The notes under the pieces: model-generated
Databases searched by the model: none
Told to the model about the DNA's origin: nothing
The model's input: only the letters and a program-made list of their open reading frames with translations
Position numbers and translations under genes: made by a program
DNA from: an uncultured Sutterella sp.
Lineage (GTDB): Bacteria > Pseudomonadota > Gammaproteobacteria > Burkholderiales > Burkholderiaceae_F
Assembly: GCA_900552545.1 (NCBI GenBank)
Contig: USAL01000055.1
Location: 1 to 11,383, forward strand
Reading direction: 5' to 3'
Length of the DNA: 11,383 nucleotides
Part shown: one piece after another, positions 1-6,477 of the stretch
Numbering within the stretch: position 1 is the first letter of the stretch
How the letters are laid out: every line of letters begins with the position of its first letter

Positions 1-1
1 C

Positions 2-955
2 GCCCAGGCGAAGGTCTTTGCGATCGACGAGCGCTCGAACAAGGGTAAGCGCGGTTTCCGGGTTCTCAACGAACTTGCGGCCGACGTCACCAAGGAGCTG
101 CAGCAGCTCTATCAGATGAATTCCAAGGACGACGTCACGGGGCTTCCGACCGGATTCAAGCTTCTTGACCGCATGACCTCGGGTCTGCAAAAGGGCGATC
201 TGGTGATCGTCGCAGGCCGTCCCTCCATGGGAAAGACCTCCTTTGCAATGAACATTGCCGAGTATGCGGGCTTGTCGCTCAAGATGCCCGTGGCGGTGTT
301 CTCCATGGAAATGAGCTCGACGCAGCTTGCCAAGCGCCTCATCTCGTCGGTGGGCCGCATCGATGCGCAGAAGATGCGCCGCGGCCGGCTCGACGACTCG
401 GACTGGGCGCGCTACACCGATACGGTAAGCCTCATGAGCAAGTCGCCCTTTTACATCGACGACACGGGCGCGCTGACGGTCAACGAACTGCGCTCGCGCG
501 CAAGGCGCCTAGCGAGAAAGACGGGCCCCCTGGCGCTCATCGTGGTCGACTACCTGCAGCTCATGACGGGCTCGAACACGCGCGGCAATCAGGAAAACCG
601 CGCCACTGAAAATTCCGAAATCTCGCGCGGCTTAAAGCGCCTCGCCAAGGAAATGGACGTGCCGGTGATTGCGCTCTCGCAGCTTAACCGCGGCGTCGAC
701 GCGCGAACCGACAAGCGTCCCGTGATGAGCGACCTGCGTGAGTCGGGCGCCATCGAACAGGACGCCGACATCATCATGTTCATCTACCGCGACTGGGTTT
801 ATCACAAGGACACGGCCGATCCGAACGTGGCCGAAATCATCATCGGCAAGCAGAGAAACGGCCCCACGGGCACCGTGAACATGCGCTTTGACGGTCAGTT
901 CACGCGCTTTGACAACCTCGCGCAGGATGTCGACGTGCCGCCCGAATTCTCGTAA
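2..955 (+). CDS. dnaB: Replicative DNA helicase DnaB, 3' part (5' end outside window)
   Basis: This is the C-terminal 317 residues of the hexameric replicative helicase, which unwinds DNA ahead of the replisome using ATP; E. coli DnaB is about 471 residues. The reading frame is open from base 2, so the methionine codon at 116 is internal and not the start. The fragment opens in the linker region (AQAKVFAIDE) and runs through the RecA-like motor. The Walker A motif GRPSMGKT is at fragment residues 72-79 and the Walker B strand LIVVDYLQLM at 179-188. The sensor/DNA-loop region SQLNRGVD...DLRESGAIEQDAD is at about 226-255, and the arginine-finger strand IIIGKQRNGPTG at 279-290. The N-terminal collar domain and any intein upstream cannot be judged. 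All visible motor residues are intact. The next gene follows after 27 bases on the same strand, and no terminator is visible between them. Confidence 0.97.
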   Translation, partial: AQAKVFAIDERSNKGKRGFRVLNELAADVTKELQQLYQMNSKDDVTGLPTGFKLLDRMTSGLQKGDLVIVAGRPSMGKTSFAMNIAEYAGLSLKMPVAVFSMEMSSTQLAKRLISSVGRIDAQKMRRGRLDDSDWARYTDTVSLMSKSPFYIDDTGALTVNELRSRARRLARKTGPLALIVVDYLQLMTGSNTRGNQENRATENSEISRGLKRLAKEMDVPVIALSQLNRGVDARTDKRPVMSDLRESGAIEQDADIIMFIYRDWVYHKDTADPNVAEIIIGKQRNGPTGTVNMRFDGQFTRFDNLAQDVDVPPEFS

Positions 956-982
956 GCCGAAATCGCCAACCGGAACATAGAC

Positions 983-1492
983 ATGCTTGAGACTCTTGCC
1001 TCCGTTGACTGGGTCAACATCCTTTTGTGGATTCTTTCCATCGCCTCGATCGTGATCGGCGTGGCGGGCGCCGTGGTGCCTGCGCTGCCCGGCATTCCGA
1101 TGGTGTTCCTGGGCGCCCTGATCGCCGCTTGGATCGGCGACTTCGAGCACATCACCTGGGTGACGCTCGTGGTGCTGGGCATTCTCACGGTTGTGGGACT
1201 TGCGGTCGACTGGTTTGCGCAGACGTTGGGAGCCCAGCGCGCGGGCGCAACGAAGTACGGCATCGTGGGAAGCATGATTGGCACGATTCTGGGGCTCTTC
1301 ATGGGGCTTTTCGGCATTCTCTTCATGCCCTTGATCGGCGCCTTCGTGGGCGAATACATCGGGCAGCGCAACCTTCGGATTGCCACCAACGTCGGCTGGG
1401 CGACCTGGGTGGGCATGCTCGTCGGTACGGCGCTCAAGCTTGCGATCTCTTTCATCATGATCGGCATCATGTGCTTTGCGCTGTGGTTTTAA
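983..1492 (+). CDS. DUF456 family small integral membrane protein
   Basis: This 169-residue, very hydrophobic, glycine-rich protein matches the DUF456 family, whose biochemical role is unknown. Membrane segments are visible at about residues 11-31, 38-52, 58-76, 93-123 (long, probably a glycine-rich hairpin pair) and 137-168. A polar loop at about 80-92 (GAQRAGATKYG) carries the family's characteristic Gly-Ala-x-Arg...Lys-Tyr-Gly pattern just before the GxxxG-rich helices. No signal peptide distinct from the first helix is seen. The ATG at 983 is the first good start, but its upstream sequence has only a weak purine patch and no strong Shine-Dalgarno. It lies 27 bases after dnaB with no terminator between, so it may be cotranscribed with or translationally dependent on dnaB. 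It ends at a bidirectional terminator. Family assignment is by recognition of the sequence pattern; the function is not inferable from the context. Confidence 0.88.
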   Translation: MLETLASVDWVNILLWILSIASIVIGVAGAVVPALPGIPMVFLGALIAAWIGDFEHITWVTLVVLGILTVVGLAVDWFAQTLGAQRAGATKYGIVGSMIGTILGLFMGLFGILFMPLIGAFVGEYIGQRNLRIATNVGWATWVGMLVGTALKLAISFIMIGIMCFALWF

Positions 1493-1517
1493 TCGCGCTA
1501 TTTGAATAGCGACAAAC

Positions 1518-1562
1518 AAAGAAAAACGGGGGCCCTTTTGCGGGGACTCCCGTTTTTTCTTT
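1518..1562. terminator. Bidirectional intrinsic terminator between convergent genes
   Basis: A-rich left arm AAAGAAAAACGGG (1518-1530) is complementary to CCCGTTTTTTCTTT (1549-1562) apart from one extra T. The inner stem extends with GG/TC and CC/GG pairs around a TTTTGCG loop. Read on either strand, a GC stem is followed by a T-rich tract, as expected for a terminator serving both the DUF456 gene (+) and phoH (-). Confidence 0.85.
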
Positions 1563-1567
1563 GCCCG

Positions 1568-1590
1568 CCGAAGCCCTAGCAGGGCTTCGG
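1568..1590. repeat. Perfect 10-bp inverted repeat with 3-nt loop
   Basis: CCGAAGCCCT (1568-1577) and AGGGCTTCGG (1581-1590) are exact reverse complements separated by AGC. The hairpin lies just after the phoH stop codon when read on the - strand. It has no adjacent T tract in either direction, so it is not an intrinsic terminator by itself. It may protect the 3' end of the phoH mRNA or support the neighbouring terminator; this role is inference. Confidence 0.7.
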
Positions 1591-1604
1591 ACAGCGGTCT
1601 CGTT

Positions 1605-3509
1605 TTAGAGCACTTCGCTTGCGTAGTCCGCAAGGCGGCTGCGCTCGCCGCGCTGCAGCGTGATGTGGCCAGCGTGCTCCCAGCCGCGGAAGCGGTCGAC
1701 GACGTAGGTCAGGCCCGACGAGCCCTCGGTGAGGTAGGGCGTGTCGATCTGCGCGATGTTGCCCATGCAGACGATCTTCGTGCCGGGACCCGCGCGCGTG
1801 ATGAGGGTCTTCATCTGCTTGGGCGAGAGGTTCTGCGCTTCGTCGATGATGACGAACTTGTTGAGGAACGTGCGCCCGCGCATGAAGCTCATCGACTTGA
1901 TGCGGATGCGGCTGCGGATGAGATCAGCCGCAGCGCTGCGGCCCCAGTCGCCGGTGGCGCGGTCGGACTTGTTGAGCACCTCGAGGTTGTCTTCAAGGGC
2001 GCCCATCCAGGGCGTCATCTTCTCTTCCTCGGTACCGGGCAGAAAGCCGATCTCTTCGCCCACGCTCACCGTCGCGCGCGTGAAGATGATTTCGGTAAAG
2101 CGCCGCTCGTCGAGCGTCTGCGTGAGCGCCGCGGCAAGCGTGATGAGGGTCTTGCCCGTGCCCGCCTGACCAAGGAGCGTCACGAAGTCGATGTCGGGAT
2201 CCATCAGGAGGTTCAGCGCAAGGCTCTGCTCGATGTTGCGCGCATGCACGCCCCAGACCGGGTTTCGCGGCTGCATGTAGTCCTTCAAGGTTGCAAGAAC
2301 AACGGTGCCCGCGCTCTTGGATTTCACCTGCGCAACAAAACTCCCGTCGCTTGCGGTGACGAATTCGTTTACCGTTAGGCGCGAGGCCAAGGGGCCCTCG
2401 AAGCTGTACCAGGTGCGGCCGTCGGACTGCCAGCTCTTGAGGTTTTCAACCTCCTTTTCCCAGAAGTCGGGCGAGACCACCGTGCGGCCCGTGTAGAGAA
2501 GGTCCGTGTCGTCGATCGTCTTGTCGTTGAAGTAGTCTTCGGCCGCAATCCCAAGCGCCGTGGCCTTGATGCGCATGTTGATGTCCTTGCTCACAAGGAC
2601 GATGTTCTTGTCGGGGAACTTTGGGCCGATGGCGTTCACCACCGCCAGGATCTTGTTGTCGGCCTTGTCCTGATCAAGCCCCGCGGGAAGCGCGGCCGAC
2701 ACGGCGCTCGTTTCAAAGTAAAGGCGTCCGTGCGCCTCGCGGTTGCCGAGCACGTCGAGCTTGACGCCCTTGTCGATGCTGTCGGTTCCGGCCTCAATGA
2801 GCTGATCGATCGTGCGGCTTACCTGGCGGGCGTTGCGCGCGAGGTCGCTCGTGCCGGTCTTGTGGTTGTCGAGCTCTTCGAGCGTCGTCATCGGCAGGAA
2901 CACGTCGTGCTCCTGAAAGCGGAAAAGGCACGTCGGATCGTGCAACAGCACGTTGGTGTCGAGCACGAAGACGCGAGGCTTCAGAGACGAGGCGCTTGAG
3001 CGGGGCTTGCGCAGGCGGCTTGCGCCCGGAATGATCGAGATGTTCGGCTCGGACGTCTGATCGGCGGCCGGGGCGGGGGCAGCAGCCTTGTCCGTGCGCT
3101 TCTTGCTCGAGGCGGCCTTTGCCTCGACCGGCTTCTCGGCAGCCTTCTTTTCAGCCGCCTTCTTTGCCGTCTTCCTTGTCGTGGTCTGGGACTTGGCAGG
3201 CGCCTCGACCTCAACGGTCGCAGGAGCGGTTTCCGGCTTGGTCGTCTTCGCAGCCTTGGTTGCCTTCGGCGTGCTCTTTGCCGTGCTCTTCGTAGCCTTC
3301 GTCGTGGTCTTGGTCTTGGCCTTAGGCGCTTCGACGGGCGCAGCAGCTTCGGTTGCTGCGGCTTCGTTCACCGCGGCCTCTTCAAGCGGAGCGGCCACGA
3401 GCGCGGCCGCCTTTTTCTTCGTGCGGCGGCGGGAAGCGGCCGCGGCCTTGCCGTAGGATTCGGGCGCAACGACGTCGGCGGGTTTGGTGGGAGCAGGAGG
3501 CAGAGGCAT
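1605..3509 (-). CDS. PhoH2-type PIN domain plus PhoH ATPase, with Ala/Lys-rich N-terminal extension
   Basis: This 634-residue protein combines a PIN ribonuclease domain with a PhoH ATPase, the PhoH2 architecture (B. subtilis YlaK and mycobacterial PhoH2 are about 430-440 residues). That family is associated with ATP-dependent RNA unwinding and cleavage. The PIN domain spans about 178-325. It begins VFVLDTNVLLHD with candidate metal-binding acids D184, E211/E212, D285 and D309. The PhoH domain spans about 425-630. It has Walker A GQAGTGKT (447-454), Walker B VIIDEAQN (553-560) and a conserved C-terminal GNIAQIDTPY...QRGERSRLA. Residues 20-150 are low complexity, rich in Ala, Lys, Thr and Pro, probably disordered and basic, so the protein is about 190 residues longer than YlaK. 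The start MPLPPAPTKPA resembles Burkholderiales PhoH starts I recall, and an AGAG purine patch lies 9 bases upstream of the ATG. It is downstream of amiC on the same strand but separated from it by a possible terminator. Confidence 0.93.
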   Translation of the reverse strand: MPLPPAPTKPADVVAPESYGKAAAASRRRTKKKAAALVAAPLEEAAVNEAAATEAAAPVEAPKAKTKTTTKATKSTAKSTPKATKAAKTTKPETAPATVEVEAPAKSQTTTRKTAKKAAEKKAAEKPVEAKAASSKKRTDKAAAPAPAADQTSEPNISIIPGASRLRKPRSSASSLKPRVFVLDTNVLLHDPTCLFRFQEHDVFLPMTTLEELDNHKTGTSDLARNARQVSRTIDQLIEAGTDSIDKGVKLDVLGNREAHGRLYFETSAVSAALPAGLDQDKADNKILAVVNAIGPKFPDKNIVLVSKDINMRIKATALGIAAEDYFNDKTIDDTDLLYTGRTVVSPDFWEKEVENLKSWQSDGRTWYSFEGPLASRLTVNEFVTASDGSFVAQVKSKSAGTVVLATLKDYMQPRNPVWGVHARNIEQSLALNLLMDPDIDFVTLLGQAGTGKTLITLAAALTQTLDERRFTEIIFTRATVSVGEEIGFLPGTEEEKMTPWMGALEDNLEVLNKSDRATGDWGRSAAADLIRSRIRIKSMSFMRGRTFLNKFVIIDEAQNLSPKQMKTLITRAGPGTKIVCMGNIAQIDTPYLTEGSSGLTYVVDRFRGWEHAGHITLQRGERSRLADYASEVL

Positions 3510-3552
3510 GATGAAATTCTCTTTTGTTTCAGATCAGGCCGGGCGTCGGGCG

Positions 3553-3586
3553 AAAAGGGGCCCGTGCGGTTTTCCTGTGGGCCCCT
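3553..3586 (-). terminator. Putative intrinsic terminator after amiC
   Basis: On the - strand an 8-bp perfect GC-rich stem (AGGGGCCC, 3586-3579, with GGGCCCCT, 3563-3556) encloses a 15-nt loop and runs into TTTT (3556-3553). The T tract is short, so termination may be partial, with some read-through into phoH. The position, 48 bases past the amiC stop, fits the end of a tsaE-amiC transcript. Confidence 0.55.
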
Positions 3587-3634
3587 GGATGCAAAAACGC
3601 CTGCCGTGAGGGGTAGTGCAAATCTTCGCGAATC

Positions 3635-4909
3635 TTACGAGTGGCGCAGCAGCGATGGATCCTTGCGGATGGCGGTGCGGATGCCGTTGAAGATCGCCTG
3701 GGCGAAGCGCGCCTGCTGCCTTGCGTCGCGCAGACGGTTTTCTTCCTTGGGATTGCTGATGAAGGCGGTCTCAACGAGAATCGACGGAATTCCCTGGGCC
3801 TTGAGCACGGCGAATTCGGCGTATTCAACGCTCGACTTGTGCAGGGGCCCGAGCTTGGCGAGTTCGCTTAAAACTTCGTCGCCCAACTGAATGCCGTAGC
3901 GCAGCTTCGTTTCGGCCAGAAGGTCCACAAGCGAGCTTCGCGCCGAGGCGGGCACGTCCTTCATTACCTGGCCGCCGATTTCGTCGGCGCGGTTTTGCGA
4001 CTGTGCAAGCCACCGTGCCTGCAGCGATGAGGCGCCGTTGACGCTTAGCGTATAAACCGAGGAGCCCTGCGCGTCGGCCTTGATCCAGGCGTCGGCGTGC
4101 ACGCTGATGAAGATGTGGGCGTTTTGCTTGACGGCAATGCCCGCGCGCCGGCTCAAGGGCAGGAACACATCCTTGTTGCGCGTGAGAATGGCGCGCATGC
4201 CCTTGGTGCGGTTGATCGAGGCGGCAAGCTTCTGCGAGATGGCAAGCACCACGTCCTTTTCCTTGGTCTTGCGTCGGCCCACGGCGCCCGGATCCTCGCC
4301 CCCGTGGCCGGGGTCGATCACGACGACAAGGGTCTCGGTCTTTCCCTTCTTGGGCGTCGTCTGACGCTTGATGCGCCGCTCGGTTTCCTTCACAGTATTG
4401 GGCTTGGCAGGAGGCTTGGCGTCGGCCGTTTCGGCGCGCACGTTGCCGCCCGTGGAGTCGATCACCTGCTTCATCAGATCCGCGTTGGTGGGCGTGATGT
4501 CGATGATGATGCGGTGCTTGAAGTTCGCAACGGGCTTGGAATAGTTGACCGCCGCTTTGATGTCGGTCTTGAGGTCGAACACAAGACGCAGCACGTCGGG
4601 CTTGAACTGCCCGGGACGCACGGCCGAGATGAACCGGTCCTTCGTCTTGAGGTTCTTGAGCCCCTGCGCGAGCGTGTTGGTGAGCTGCATGCCCTCGATG
4701 TCGAGCACGAGCCGGTAGGGGCGGGTGCCGCGCAGGATCATGTGCCGGAACTTGAGCTTGCGGTCGGACTCAATCGAGATGCGGGTGCTGTCGTCGTCGG
4801 GCCAGATGCGAAGATCAAGTTTCTGCGTGGCGGCCCAGGCCAAAAGGGGGCTCGTGCTTGCCGCGGCGGCGGCAGCGCCGAAAAGCAGATGGCGTCGTTC
4901 GAGCTGCAT
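3635..4909 (-). CDS. amiC: N-acetylmuramoyl-L-alanine amidase AmiC-type, Tat-exported
   Basis: This periplasmic zinc amidase cleaves the bond between N-acetylmuramic acid and L-alanine of peptidoglycan, mainly to split septa between daughter cells. The 424-residue product starts with a twin-arginine type signal, ERRHLLFGAAAAAAS, with a probable cleavage near residue 27 (WAA). An AMIN domain follows at about 30-140; in the family it targets the protein to the septum. A Lys/Pro-rich linker covers about 160-192. The Amidase_3 domain spans about 194-415 with zinc ligands H202 (DPGHGG), E217 and H271 (SVHAD), and catalytic E380 (VETAFISN). An insertion at about 304-350 (between SQNRADEIGG and LSELAKLG) matches in position the autoinhibitory segment of E. 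coli AmiA/B/C. AMIN plus Tat signal without LysM repeats favours AmiC over AmiA or AmiB. The ATG lies 2 bases after the tsaE stop, with GAGG (4923-4920) 10 bases upstream inside tsaE, so the pair is probably translationally coupled. Confidence 0.94.
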   Translation of the reverse strand: MQLERRHLLFGAAAAAASTSPLLAWAATQKLDLRIWPDDDSTRISIESDRKLKFRHMILRGTRPYRLVLDIEGMQLTNTLAQGLKNLKTKDRFISAVRPGQFKPDVLRLVFDLKTDIKAAVNYSKPVANFKHRIIIDITPTNADLMKQVIDSTGGNVRAETADAKPPAKPNTVKETERRIKRQTTPKKGKTETLVVVIDPGHGGEDPGAVGRRKTKEKDVVLAISQKLAASINRTKGMRAILTRNKDVFLPLSRRAGIAVKQNAHIFISVHADAWIKADAQGSSVYTLSVNGASSLQARWLAQSQNRADEIGGQVMKDVPASARSSLVDLLAETKLRYGIQLGDEVLSELAKLGPLHKSSVEYAEFAVLKAQGIPSILVETAFISNPKEENRLRDARQQARFAQAIFNGIRTAIRKDPSLLRHS

Positions 4910-4911
4910 GG

Positions 4912-5409
4912 TCAGCGAACCTCGTCAAGAAGCTTCATGCCCAGAGCCGAGTGCGCGCAGACGTGCACCCGCCGGCCCACGTCCTCGACCTTGATCGTCA
5001 TTTCAAGATCGGCCTCTGGAAGATACTCGCCCGCCTTTTCGCTCCATTCGCACACGGTGATGCGTGAGGGGCCGAACATTTCTCGAAAGCCGGCATCCTC
5101 GAATTCGCGGGGATCTTCGAAGCGGTAGAAGTCGAAGTGATAGAAGACGCACCCTTCGGGGATGTCGTACTCTTCGACGAGCTCGAAGGTGGGGCTTCTC
5201 ACGCGCCCCGTGACGCCCAACGCACGCAAAAGCGCGCGGGTAAACGTCGTCTTTCCGGCGCCGAGATCTCCCGTCAGGCGCAGGTTGAGGCCTTCGCGCA
5301 TGATGTCTTCGTGCAGGCTGCCGATGGCCGCGCTGAAACGGCCGGCAAGTGCAGCTGTCTGCACTTCGTCGGCAAGAAAAATAAGGGCGTCGCTCAAGCT
5401 TGAATTCAT
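4912..5409 (-). CDS. tsaE: TsaE, tRNA t6A-modification ATPase
   Basis: TsaE is the small ATPase that works with TsaB and TsaD to transfer threonylcarbamoyl to A37 of ANN-decoding tRNAs. The product is 165 residues, close to E. coli TsaE (153). Visible motifs are Walker A GDLGAGKTTF (47-56), the SPTF switch region (72-75), VFYHFDFYRFEDP (88-100) and the VCEWSEK strand (119-125), whose usual form is EWPE. The chosen ATG at 5409 gives the family's usual N-terminal length. The frame stays open for another 82 codons upstream, but that part is encoded by the AT-rich intergenic region and does not resemble TsaE. No clear Shine-Dalgarno precedes the ATG (upstream GTTAAACTGTGGCCC), so a weak or atypical initiation site is possible. 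It is the first gene of the leftward tsaE-amiC unit and is divergent from the TetR gene. Confidence 0.95.
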   Translation of the reverse strand: MNSSLSDALIFLADEVQTAALAGRFSAAIGSLHEDIMREGLNLRLTGDLGAGKTTFTRALLRALGVTGRVRSPTFELVEEYDIPEGCVFYHFDFYRFEDPREFEDAGFREMFGPSRITVCEWSEKAGEYLPEADLEMTIKVEDVGRRVHVCAHSALGMKLLDEVR

Positions 5410-5457
5410 GGGCCACAGTTTAACGGCCGCAGCCCTTGACTTGCGGGGTTCAGACAA

Positions 5458-5478
5458 TTTTTTTTTTGCGAAAAAAAA
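5458..5478. repeat. T10-GCG-A8 tract in divergent intergenic region
   Basis: Ten T (5458-5467), GCG, then eight A (5471-5478) form an AT-only inverted repeat in a GC-rich chromosome. It has no GC stem and so does not look like an intrinsic terminator. It lies between divergent tsaE and the TetR gene. It could act as an A-tract bend, an UP-like element, or a slippage-prone homopolymer. The function is inference. Confidence 0.6.
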
Positions 5479-5506
5479 GACTCCGTGATCAAGACGAAGG
5501 AGGTTC

Positions 5507-5535
5507 GGCTTTTGCTTATTGGATGAGCGTACAAT
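5507..5535 (+). promoter_or_regulatory. Putative promoter of the TetR gene (good -10, poor -35)
   Basis: TACAAT at 5530-5535 matches the sigma70 -10 consensus at five of six positions. The hexamer 17 bases upstream (5507-5512, CGGCTT) is a poor -35, and the better TTGCTT (5512-5517) is only 12 bases away, which is too close. If used, transcription would begin near 5542 and give a leader of about 105 bases before the ATG at 5649. An activator or an unusual sigma factor is possible. Confidence 0.3.
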
Positions 5536-5541
5536 AAAAAA

Positions 5542-5561
5542 CCTTCCGAAAAGCCTTCCGA
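5542..5561 (+). repeat. 8-bp direct repeat, candidate operator
   Basis: CCTTCCGA occurs at 5542-5549 and again at 5554-5561, a 12-base period, immediately after the predicted -10 box. AGCCGGCT (5561-5568), a perfect 8-bp palindrome, follows directly. The location would suit autoregulation by the downstream TetR protein, but TetR sites are usually inverted repeats and no binding evidence is available. Confidence 0.35.
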
Positions 5562-5648
5562 GCCGGCTGCTGCCGTGCATTGGGGCTGGAGTATTGTCTG
5601 CGTCAGGACAGCTGCCGCAGGACTTTGGACAAACTTTTGACGCAACGC

Positions 5649-6377
5649 ATGACAAACAACTGCCCTGCCGCGTGCAGGCTCAAGACGCAGACCGCCGACC
5701 GTTCGCGCGACAGACTCCCGCCTGAAAACCGACGGCAGCAGATCCTTGAAGGGGCACTCAACTACATGAACGAGACGGGCGAGGGCGACGTATCGCTTTC
5801 GGCTCTGGCACTGCGCCTTGGCATCTCGCGCAACCTTGTCTATCACTACTTTCCCAATCAGACGGTTCTGGTGAAGGCTCTGATCGAGGCAGCCTTCGGC
5901 GACATCGGCATGCATCTCAACATGGCGGGCGAAAAAAGCGGCCGCGAGTGCATTGCAGCGCTCATCGAGAGCTACGTGAAATATGTTTTGAGACGCCCGC
6001 TGCTTGCTCGAACGCTCGTTCTCTCGCCCAAAACGAGTTGCCTTTTTCGCACCAAGATCTACGAAAAGCAGCAGATCGTGGTGAAGCTTCTTTTGCGGGC
6101 GTATGCGGGCGAGAAGATGCCCAAAGCTTCGCACATCAAGGACATCAACCTCCGTCCTGAAGATGCCGTCATGGCAAGCGCGGCAAATGCTGCCATTGAA
6201 TTCGTGCGGCTTTTCGTCGTGCTGCAGGCCGGTTCGCGAAACCTTGATGAAAACGAGGTTTCCGCCTACTGCGCGGGCGTCGGCATCAAGATACTTGAAG
6301 ACGCCGCAAGGCTCTCGCCGGGGCGACCCAACGAGACCGCGGCAGCTTTGCTAAGCTCAACAAATTTGCACGCATAA
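5649..6377 (+). CDS. TetR/AcrR-family transcriptional regulator
   Basis: This 242-residue protein has a typical TetR N-terminal DNA-binding domain. Helix alpha-1 is RRQQILEGALNYMNETG (about 28-44), and the helix-turn-helix VSLSALALRLGISRNLVYHYF covers 48-68 with the recognition helix at about 59-66 and the family's YHYF ending. A variable all-helical ligand-binding/dimerisation domain follows to the end, so the ligand cannot be predicted. It is longer than the usual 190-210 residues, with about 25 extra Cys/Arg-containing residues before alpha-1. The ATG at 5649 is the only ATG in frame before the HTH, though no Shine-Dalgarno is visible. In-frame TTG codons upstream (5580, 5622 and 5637) would lengthen it further. 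It is divergent from tsaE and lies 100 bases upstream of the giant activase fusion on the same strand, with no terminator between. Regulation of that gene is therefore likely but unproven. Confidence 0.88.
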   Translation: MTNNCPAACRLKTQTADRSRDRLPPENRRQQILEGALNYMNETGEGDVSLSALALRLGISRNLVYHYFPNQTVLVKALIEAAFGDIGMHLNMAGEKSGRECIAALIESYVKYVLRRPLLARTLVLSPKTSCLFRTKIYEKQQIVVKLLLRAYAGEKMPKASHIKDINLRPEDAVMASAANAAIEFVRLFVVLQAGSRNLDENEVSAYCAGVGIKILEDAARLSPGRPNETAAALLSSTNLHA

Positions 6378-6477
6378 AAAAGCATTGCGGCCGTTGAAGA
6401 CCAAGAGCTCCCGCGCCGCGATCAATGACGGAAAAAAAGAACAACCAGGCTAACCCAACGCTCTTACATATTTGGCC

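Noticed and set aside
632..1633. 333-codon open frame on the - strand across the end of dnaB and all of the DUF456 gene
   Set aside because: It is antisense to two recognised genes and its product is dominated by His, Arg and Asp in a pattern typical of a GC-rich shadow frame. No start signal was seen.
3510..3552. Promoter for phoH just upstream of its start
   Set aside because: No pair of -35/-10 boxes with acceptable spacing was seen in the 43 bases after the putative terminator. Read-through from amiC or a promoter inside amiC remains possible.
4097..5128. 343-codon open frame on the + strand opposite amiC and tsaE
   Set aside because: It is antisense to two genes with clear families and intact motifs, and its product resembles no family and has shadow-frame composition.
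5436..5461. TTGACT (5436-5441) as a + strand -35 box
   Set aside because: The nearest -10-like sequence, GACAAT (5453-5458), is only 11 bases away, and at 17 bases there is only the T run. It does not make a credible promoter.
5580..5648. N-terminal extension of the TetR protein from TTG at 5580
   Set aside because: The extra 23 residues do not resemble a TetR N-terminus and the TTG has no ribosome binding site. The ATG at 5649 already leaves about 27 residues before the first helix.
5519..5725. 68-codon + strand frame starting TTG and overlapping the 5' end of the TetR gene
   Set aside because: The product is unrecognised, and the Shine-Dalgarno-like AAGGAGGT is 14 bases from the TTG, too far. 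It is more likely noncoding leader plus an out-of-frame part of the TetR gene.
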